Shown: positions 56,090 to 64,000 of the stretch, piece after piece | Layout: each line of letters starts with the position of its first letter | How positions within the stretch are numbered: the stretch's first letter is position 1 | Assembly: GCA_029532415.1 (NCBI GenBank) | Contig: JAQOTA010000069.1 | Span: 1,116,001 to 1,180,000 of the forward strand | DNA: 64,000 nt | Direction: 5' to 3' | DNA from: Marasmius tenuissimus | Lineage: Eukaryota; Basidiomycota; Agaricomycetes; Agaricales; Marasmiaceae | The notes under the pieces: generated by a model | The model's input: only the letters and a program-made list of their open reading frames with translations | Told to the model about the DNA's origin: nothing | Database searches by the model: none | Made by a program: the position numbers and the translations under genes

Positions 56090-58560
56090 TCAGAACCTCT
56101 CTCTCCTCGTGAACCTCAGCGGAACATCAGTATGAACAGTCATAGTGAACCCCAGCTTCGCATCCATCACCCTCTTCTTCCATCCCTCCGGTGTTTCGCC
56201 TGGCTGCAACAGCGGCTCGACCTTCCAATCCCTCAAAAGCACCGTCAAGAACGCCACAGCCTCCGTTGTGGCGAACTTGCGACCTATACAGGTTCGGGGT
56301 CCTAGCAAAATAAACGATCAGTATGGACCGAGAGACGAAGAAGAGACATCGACCCACCAAAGCTAAAGGCAGTAAACTGCTCCGAGTCGTTAGGTACTGC
56401 GTGCCACCTCGACGGTTTATACTCTTCTGGGTCTTCGTAGTATCGGGGGTTACGATCTATGGGGGGAGGGAGAATGGAGTTCAGCCACAGGTATCCTTTC
56501 ACAACATCAGCGAACACTCACGGATGCCAACCATATCGATGACGGCCTTCAAGTTACGACGTTAGTCAATAGTCAAGCCTAAGCAGCAAAAACTGACTGA
56601 CCCAAGTTCCTTTCGGTATAGGGAACGGCTGCGTTCCTTCTTGGTCGCGGGGGTTCGGTATATCAAGCACGAAATCCTCCCTGGGGCGGCGTATCATGAT
56701 GTATGCAGCAGCTGGGGAATTTTCATGATGAGGTTTCGTGCACAAATTCTAGTAGAGTGAATACTCACGAAAGAGTCGCAATGCCTCAAAGAATGTTGCG
56801 AGAACTTTGTTCAGGTTGTTGTAATCGCTGAATTCCTAGAAGTCATAGAGCGAGTCAACGAGAGGTCTTGGATCCAAACACGAGACTCACAGGATCCCTA
56901 TCCCAGCCCACTACATCAACAATTTGCTGAACGGCCTCCTCCTGAGCTTGAGGGTTTATAGCCAGGTAAGCCAGAGTGGCTGCGAATGTGCTCGCAGTGG
57001 TTTCTGAAGCGCAACATTGAGCAAACCGATAGGAACAGAACAACAGCAGACTTACCATGACCCGCTATCAACATCACGAACACGTTTCCAATCTGAGTCG
57101 TCGGCGTATGATGTAGTCAGTATGGGTTGAAGGTCCTCGAGAACGATGTACTCACCAGATCCCTATCGCTTAATTTATTCTTCGCGTTTTCATCAGACTC
57201 GTTCGCCTGAACGAGCATGCTAAACGCGTCCTTCCTCTTGTACTCCCCAGAGGCATGACCCCGAATCTCCTCCCTCCGGATGTTCACCTGGTCTTGCATG
57301 AATTTGTCCAATAGGTTGTACGCGTGAAGAGATCGCTTGAAACTGTCAAAGGTCGCTTAGATCTGCTGCTTTTTCTTGGATGTGCATTTGGCGACTTACG
57401 ATTTGAAGGGAAGGCGTTTGACCCATCCAGGAGCAAAAGTGAGGAAGATATAGTTGTCAATCACGATGCGCATGGCTTCTTGTGCACTCATTTCTCCATC
57501 GCTTACGGTCGCCGGTGCCGCCCTGTCGAGGGACGTTAAACTTGGGAAAGCTTTCCTTTTTGACGCGTAAAGCTCACCAGTCAAAGTCGAATCCAAATGA
57601 ACAAACTCCCAAAACGATCAGCGCGAACTGTACGGATTGGCGCCAGTCAACGGAGAGACATGGCACGGGAGTCTGAGATGCCACTCACTTTGAAAGTTGC
57701 CTTCTGGATGGCGGGCACGTCGAATGACTTTTGATTCTCCCAACCTTCGCCGGAAAGCATGTCACGATAAGTTTTCACACTCTGATCCCATACGAGCTGA
57801 TACCTGGATAGAAGGAAATCAAAGCTCTTATCGTCAATTCCGACTCTTAGATCAAAGTCATGAGACCCACAATGAATTGCTGAAAGCAGGACTCATAATT
57901 CGACGATGCTTCCTCCACTCGTCGCCTTCCGTTGTGAAGACATTATCTCCAAACAAGCTACAGGACACAGTTCAATACCCCCTTCATCTAGTCGAATGAA
58001 GTGGATAGACACACCTCACGCCGGTCACAGTTTCCGGACTCTTCACGAACGTTGACCTCGTCTGCCCAGTCGAAATTATCTGCTTCATCACGTCGAGATT
58101 GGCGGTGTAGATGTATTCTGAACCGAGGAACCAAGGAACGACGGAGATAGTTTCCTGTTTTCTCCAGACTGTTATGGAAAGGTTGATATCGTCTTCAAAA
58201 CCAAAGCTCATTGGAGGGAGGATACGTGAAACTCACGTTCATGTCGTCTAATCCAGATCACATCTACTGCAGCTTGCCACCACTTGGTGGAGAATAGCAC
58301 ACCTGCAGGGCTCAATGGCGGAAAAGCAGAGCGAATACCAGACAGGTAATTCATCGCCTATATTCGAAGGGTACATTAACGTGCCATGACAATTGACACC
58401 AGACGGCTCACAGAAAAGGCATTAGAGTACACACCTTTCGCTTTCTCTGGAACGCCAGGACCCTATCCACCACGAAGACCAAGCAAACTGCATAGAAGAC
58501 TGTTGCTGGGTCGATCTGAAGACCAGGCTTGGAGAGCGATGGTTGTAAATCGGACGACAT
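56090..58560 (-). CDS. Cytochrome P450 monooxygenase, copy B
   Basis: Starts MSSDLQPSLSKPGLQIDPAT, with an N-terminal anchor (VFYAVCLVFVVDRVLAF). The exon order mirrors copy A: IRRHE-L-WRKQETISVVPWFLG, GDEWRKHRRI, the linker YKRKDAFSMLVQANESDENAK, I-helix AGH-ETTAST, FFEALRLF, RNPRYYEDPEEYKPSRW and FSFG-GPRTCIGRKFA (heme Cys). The tail ends RFTRRERF. All motifs are intact, so it should be active. The highly conserved linker shared with copy A (YKRKDAFSMLVQANESDENA) suggests recent duplication or gene conversion there. ER membrane; substrate unknown. Confidence 0.9.
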
Positions 58561-60312
58561 GATGGTACCAACGTCAGGAGTGGTTGCAAGCCGAGTGAGG
58601 GAGTGAAAAAGCAATCCCGACAGGTACCACCGACCTTTTAAGTCGGATTGACTCTTATCTAACTTGTTTCAAGGGTAGCCGGAGTAGGCCGTGATATTGA
58701 ATAGGGTCAATCGTGCGATGGTGAAACATTCTCCTGACCCTGAACAACGAATTCGAATGCGGTAAATTTTATGGTGATCTCGGAGTACTGAGCCAGACTT
58801 GCAAGGACCTTCGGAAACCTTCCTTGTAGGCAGCTCATCGAGCTGCACTCGGTCAGAGAGATTCACCTATTCAGCGTGAATGGCTGCAGGAAACAGGAAG
58901 GCTCGGTGGGCACGGCAGTCAGACTTGCGCGTTCGGTACGCCGTTACCCGGCGTCCCGCAGTGCCTGCTACTAGCTAGGAACCATTGACATGAGCTTGCT
59001 TGAGTATGTACTTACGTACTTATTATATGCACAAACGATAAAGCTCAAGCTTAGGCCTTCGGTCTAACATTCAAGATTGAGTCAAGTAGTCTTCGTGTAC
59101 TATTCATCACATGACAAAGGATTAGGCCTCTGCGAGGCGCGAGCTGAACCTTCACGAACCCTTTGCCTGTACAACTACTTACGTAGAGCAGGAAAAGTTG
59201 GGATCTTTTGATGTGTATGACTGCAACTTAACCTAACTAAAATCTCAGAAATGCGACGAGTACCGGCGGCTAGCAAATGGTATGTACATGCAAGCACTGA
59301 AGGAACGGAGAAAAGGTATGAAGTGAGCAAGAAGTGAGAGCAATTTCCTTCCTAATCTCCATGCCACAGTTACTATGTACTGCCAAGGGACGCTAAACTC
59401 AAGAAATGGCAAATCTGAGCCATCTTGCTCTTTCGAAATCCTGTCAAGATTCGACGTGTGCCAATGCCTGGAGGCTGTAACGGCGACGCTGTTGGATTGC
59501 AAGAGATTTGCCAGCAGGGGGATTCTTCATTTATGATTTCGGATGCTGTAGTGATCCAGAGTCCGGACGAATGGAAATCGTGTGCTGACCTGTCTCCAGC
59601 TTTTTGATGCAGTTCTTCGAGGTAATAGAGGCCTGGGAAATCGATCACCAGCTCGACGAGTATAAATCGTGCCAATTATTTCAGTTTGGCTGCTGCCGCG
59701 CTGCATTTTGCTAGGCTGTGATTGCTGTAGAGGGTGAAGTCTATCCCGGCATTCTCATACAATAGTAAGTGTGTACGCTCCTTGTAAACTTGAGGGAGAT
59801 GTTCGAAATTTGCGGGCTGATGACCGTAAGCCATCGGATAGATATGTAGACATGAGAGTTGACGTTGAGGCCTAGTGAGGGCCCGGGAGAGCTCAGGGAT
59901 CTAATCAAGGTTTGGCAATCTTATCACGAGCTGCCGCGGAGTGCAGCGGACCGGTTGCATTGTTTGTATGTATTGTTTTGATGCACAAAAACCGTTTTCT
60001 CTCTGAGGGCTAGAACCTAAAGGTTCAGCTAATTACTGAACAAGCGAGAAAAAGGAATGGAGAGTACGTGCAATGCAAAGCGATCCGTGACGGTGCATTC
60101 TTGAGCATGGGGATACAAGTGAACGCAGAACGAACAGAGGAGACAACTAGTAGCTTGGATGACAGAGACGGTCAGGGATGCGAGACGTGCGAGCGAATTT
60201 TGAACCCGTGCGGTAAAATGACTTTGGAGATACTTCAGGTATGCGACACGTCTTCGCTACGGACGGTACTGTTGGAGGAGTTGCAAGTGAAACTGGAGTC
60301 CTGCAAGGCTTA
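58561..60312. other. Intergenic, no gene seen
   Basis: About 1.75 kb. No frame with recognisable content. A TATA-like CTTAAAAG on the minus strand lies near 58636 and could serve P450 copy B. Otherwise nothing seen. Confidence 0.5.
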
Positions 60313-62417
60313 TCAGCAAGATGGCCATTTTAACGGGGATACTTGGTCACCAACAGGATACGGTTTTCGCCGCTCGACGAGGATAACGGAGACCGAAAAT
60401 ACTTCCTCACAGACAGAGAAAACAGAAACAAGGTCTGACCAAGATGAACGAGAGCAATTTTGGGCGAAGCAGTAACAGCCAACCGTTAATATAGAGAAGG
60501 TGCTCCGCACTATCTGGCAGCTGATCGCAAAGAGCACTCTCGCAATTGTAAAGCTCGGAGACTGTGAGATGGTGAGAACCTGAGAGGAGTCGACTGTGAT
60601 AGCGTCAGATGATGCCATCCAAAAAAAAGAAAGAGCGCCAGTACTTCTCAAGACGAAGGAGGAAATCAACATCAAGCCGTCCGTCCACCAATCTGTCCAC
60701 CATCGTGACGCTCGCAAGGTCCCGGAGGCATCCAAGAGATTTTCCTTGAGGACTGCAGCGGTTTCATTGAGATCATACAAATGAGTGCGGGTGCGATTCG
60801 TGACTTGGTCAACGACATTGACAAGTTCGAAGACAGATTGAGCAATCTCTTGTTGTGCTTGACGAAGTTCTAGGGCTTGATTTCTTGAGTTAAATGATTC
60901 CAACGCTGATCGCGAAATTAAGCGGGACATTTCTGATATCGACTGATAGAGTGGTCATCAGGTAACTGTCTGTCGGCTGACTGACACATACGCACCTCTT
61001 GCAACGCCCAAAACTCGCCCTGTGTCGTTCTCCACTGATTTTCAAATGTGATCTGAACACCAGAACCTCAGTGCGTAGTTTTCGGGAGACGCTAACAGAT
61101 CCAGACCGCTATTTTGGCAGATTCCTGTTGCCTTTCCAGGAGGCTCGAAAACGCTTTCTCCAGACGAAGGTGAATAGCTTCATCGAAACTCGACATCGTA
61201 GAGCCAATAGAAAAGTTGAGCTGAGAAATGGCTATGAGACCTAAGTCGGAGATCAAGGACGCGCTCACGATGTGGGAAAGATTACGAATAGAATTGTCCA
61301 GGATCGTCCCTGCCTGGGAGAAGGTCTGTGGTCACTGTAGAGTTGATATAGACGGAGTAGCCCTACCCGTTTTTCCATAGTAGTCGCAACATTCGAGAGA
61401 CTACGACCGACCTGCCTCCAAGATTGAGGTCGCTCATGTCTCGACGAAGACGGGGAATCCTCACCTCGCGTGTTTGGATATCAAGGCGTACGTCCAACTG
61501 TTGAGATATGTTCTGTATGAAGGCGACAGTGTTGATCAATTCCTACTGAGAGTATCAGATTGAGCGACAGGAAAAACTTCGCTGGGCACACACCACCATT
61601 CCCAGGCTCCACCTTTCTGCAGAAAACTTTTCCTCGAGTTCCCGTTCCTGCATGAGTCTGACAAGTGCCAACTTCTCGAGAGTGATGTTGTGATAGATAT
61701 TCCGAGCCACATCTTTCTGACCGTCAGTCACAGAGGGTGCATCGTCCCGGTAAGGAAGCGTACCTATGTCATTCCACCTTTGGAAGGCGAAGCACAGTTG
61801 TGCTAGAGTGGTCGAATCAGTCAATAACTGCAAGGAACACCATATCACCTACGAATTTCACGAAGGTACCCAGAGTAACTTGACCAAAACTGAGCACTGC
61901 GGGACAGTGCACTACGGAAGCAATAGAAGTTAGCGACATGACGTTTAGATCCTTCATAGTCGATGAGAATTTACCTTACGCATTCACTCGAAAGCCCAGA
62001 ATCGATGGTTACGTTGAATGATGATTGACTGATCGTAAACGAGTTGCATTCCATGGGTATTGAATAGTACTTTGCAGTTGCCAGCTCGCATAATGTCATT
62101 GATATGGCGGCTGGAAGAGAGGTTACCAAGCTTGTCAAGGGGAAAGAATGGAACATATGCACACCTCCGACGCGTTCCTCCTCAATCATATCCAACTGTT
62201 CGCATCGCGAGTGTATCCTTGCAGTAGCCTGGCGAAAGCAGTCCGACTTTCGTGTATACTCTTGGACGGCGTCTATCATCGTTCGTTTCCTCGAAATCAA
62301 CAAGATGGAGAGTCTAAGCGGCCGTGAACTAACCTCTTTTACGAAGTAGATTGCCGATTTCATTCTCTGACCACAAATCTGAGGAAAATGTATCATGAGT
62401 ACTTGAGTGGTAATCAT
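60313..62417 (-). CDS. KAR5: Nuclear fusion protein, Kar5/Tht1-like
   Basis: Minus-strand, multi-exon. Pieces in order match the fungal Kar5/Tht1 family: DCFRQATARIHSRCEQLDMIEEERV joined to AAISMTLCELATAKYYSIPMEC, then LCFAFQRWNDI, ARNIYHNITLEKLALVRLMQ, and ELINTVAFIQNISQQLDV. A long coiled-coil-like region follows, ending SALESFNSRNQALELRQAQQEIAQSVFEL. The C-terminal part holds a hydrophobic block (LMLISSFVLRSTGALSFFWM). The Cys pattern in the N-terminal domain and the late membrane region are the family's hallmarks. Kar5 acts in the nuclear envelope/ER during nuclear membrane fusion at karyogamy. The exact first exon (signal peptide) and the last exon are uncertain; boundaries given are outer limits. 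Confidence 0.72.
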
Positions 62418-64000
62418 TGATCCCTATAGAAAGTAGAATATACCAGATGCAGATGCAGATGCAGATGGTACTGCCTCTGAGCAGTGTCGATGGACAACAA
62501 GTACCAATATCAGCCGAGAGATCAGAAACATCGGAAAACGTCGACGTATATGGGATAGCATGGAGCCGAGAGATGCAAATCAGAGTCCCAATAGTAGTTT
62601 CTGCCCGTGAAGGATACTTTACGCTCCTCTGGGAGCCAAAGATGGGGGGGGAGGAGTTACGCTCAAAAGCGTTACCTGTCACTGGCATGGTCGCGGGTAG
62701 TCGCGGGTACACGTGAGCATCCGTCACGATTTTGATGGACTCGACGACAACTCGACAAAGTCTTTTGCACCAATCACGATACCTCAGTGTAAGTGGCAGG
62801 GGCCCACCAACATGACCGTGCAGAAAGTACCAAGTATGTCCCGGACCTTTTGCTTTGGGATGACGACCAGAGTACCACTGGGTCACCACTGGAAACCTGA
62901 TCGGGCCAGCTATCTCTCAAAAATCTACAACCGTTTCAGCAGAAGGGGCGTTCGAGTCTGTTCGAGTCACAAAAACGTCCGACAGTAGGAAAAACGGCGC
63001 TGATTGGAATCGTTATCACAGGTTATTACTCGGTCACATAGGTACATCAAGTACCGATATTGCCTCAAACTAGGCGGCCTCACAATCCTCGATTCCCACC
63101 TCTCGACGTGCCCCCGGTCGCATTTGCCAGAACATATGTTTGGTCCGCCGACCCCTACACTTCCATATCCAGGGATAAGACGGAAGAACCACTTCAAACA
63201 ATGCTCGGGCCAGTAGGGGATCATGGCCTTCTCGTGAACCTTAAACATAGTCCGCGCCCGTGGCACCACTCGACTCACATCGTCGGATAACCGTTGGGAT
63301 CAAGCACTCGCGCTCTGGACTTCTCCTGGCTTTTCTCTGGCCCTGCGTACACGTTCCTCGGACCACTGTACATCAGGGAGAATGGATGACAGCTCTCTTC
63401 ACTTCACTTGTTAACCCGACTCTGTTCTAGTGCCCTGAAATCGCTCTTCCAACTGGTCAGTTGTGTCCACACGAACTGCCAACGAAGTCAATGCTGATGG
63501 TAGCGGCATCCTCGACTTTCTGCCATGCTTCTCACAGGAAGGCTGTTAATTAATTGGAGGCCAATCACCTAGCGGCCGAAAGGAGTGGGTCCGGTGTTCA
63601 AAAAATTCACGACTTCCCATAACGCACCGCCGCGCCAAATCAGCGCCGTTCAGAGTTCTCATGATCGCGCAGACCGATTATGTACGAGGGTCCGATATGA
63701 ATCATGATGGTCATTAGAGCCGTCGCGAGAATTAAATGTACAGAAACAGTACAAAGACAATGCCAATAAGATACGTGCGGGATATGCAAGATGCAAGGGT
63801 CGTGCGGTGTTCTACATACACAAGTGAATGGATACAGGTAAGTAGTGATGGAGGCAGTAGGAAGGATTATGCTCATACATGTATAGTAAAGGGGGGTATG
63901 GGTCTGCAGGACCAAGAAACAGAGTGTGGAATTACGGTGGGGCGTATTGATAGAGAACGAAAACTCGAGAAAAAGGGGGTTTTGCAAATAGATATGAAAT
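62418..64000. other. No gene recognised to the window end
   Basis: Frames of up to ~190 codons on the minus strand lack recognisable motifs. The first exon of the Kar5-like gene may begin in the first few hundred bases. A short (GCAGAT)n run occurs at 62450-62467. Confidence 0.5.
62450..62467. repeat. GCAGAT hexamer microsatellite
   Basis: Three to four tandem GCAGAT units (ATGCAGATGCAGATGCAGATG) visible directly in the sequence. Confidence 0.8.

Noticed and set aside
15554..58560. A psilocybin-type or other secondary-metabolite cluster (decarboxylase, two P450s, MFS transporter, kinase)
   Set aside because: The genes are spread over 43 kb with fimbrin, F-box, Hrp1, proteases and Pho84 between them. 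There is no methyltransferase, and the kinase is a TKL protein kinase, not a PsiK-type small-molecule kinase.

Overview
The window is a fragment of a basidiomycete genome, almost certainly an Agaricomycete (mushroom-forming fungus). Nearly every gene is split by short GT-AG introns of about 50-70 nt, intergenic spacers are about 0.2-2.4 kb, and the families present are typical of that group: DUF4246 proteins, sedolisin proteases, basidiomycete-type P450s, F-box proteins and tyrosine-kinase-like (TKL) kinases. No rRNA, tRNA, CRISPR or bacterial-type operon was found. Gene models were built by hand from splice sites and reading-frame continuity, and were cross-checked against paralogues inside the window wherever there were two copies.

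Layout. 0-3 kb: repeat-rich, no gene, with a foldback element and a wide inverted repeat. 3.1-8.8 kb: an orphan gene and a trehalose-6-phosphate synthase-complex subunit whose phosphatase motif is degenerate. 9.7-14.1 kb: a DUF4246 gene, a degenerate tandem repeat and an unknown membrane protein. 15.5-21.7 kb: a PSD-fold amino-acid decarboxylase resembling the tryptophan decarboxylase PsiD, a small basic protein and fimbrin. 22-30.2 kb: a tandem pair of very unusual genes. The first encodes three Zn(II)2Cys6 clusters plus a TKL protein kinase and is intact. The second is a dead copy split by a 1514-bp DNA transposon-like insertion. 30.9-36.3 kb: an MFS transporter, an F-box protein and an Hrp1-type RNA-binding protein. 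36.5-50.2 kb: two sedolisins flanking a P450, a second DUF4246 gene and a membrane protein. 51.4-58.6 kb: a DUF4246 pseudogene, a Pho84-type phosphate transporter and a second P450. 60.3-62.4 kb: a Kar5/Tht1-like karyogamy protein. 62.4-64 kb: no gene recognised.

The dominant theme is local duplication and decay: two DUF4246 genes plus a pseudogene, two sedolisins, two P450s and two zinc-cluster kinases. Housekeeping genes (fimbrin, Hrp1, Pho84, trehalose synthase subunit, Kar5) are interspersed, so this is not one metabolic cluster. The strongest candidate for an undescribed system is the zinc-cluster/kinase fusion at 22043-25482. Its ten-exon model keeps frame from ATG to stop (928 codons), retains all kinase catalytic motifs and carries three complete six-cysteine clusters.
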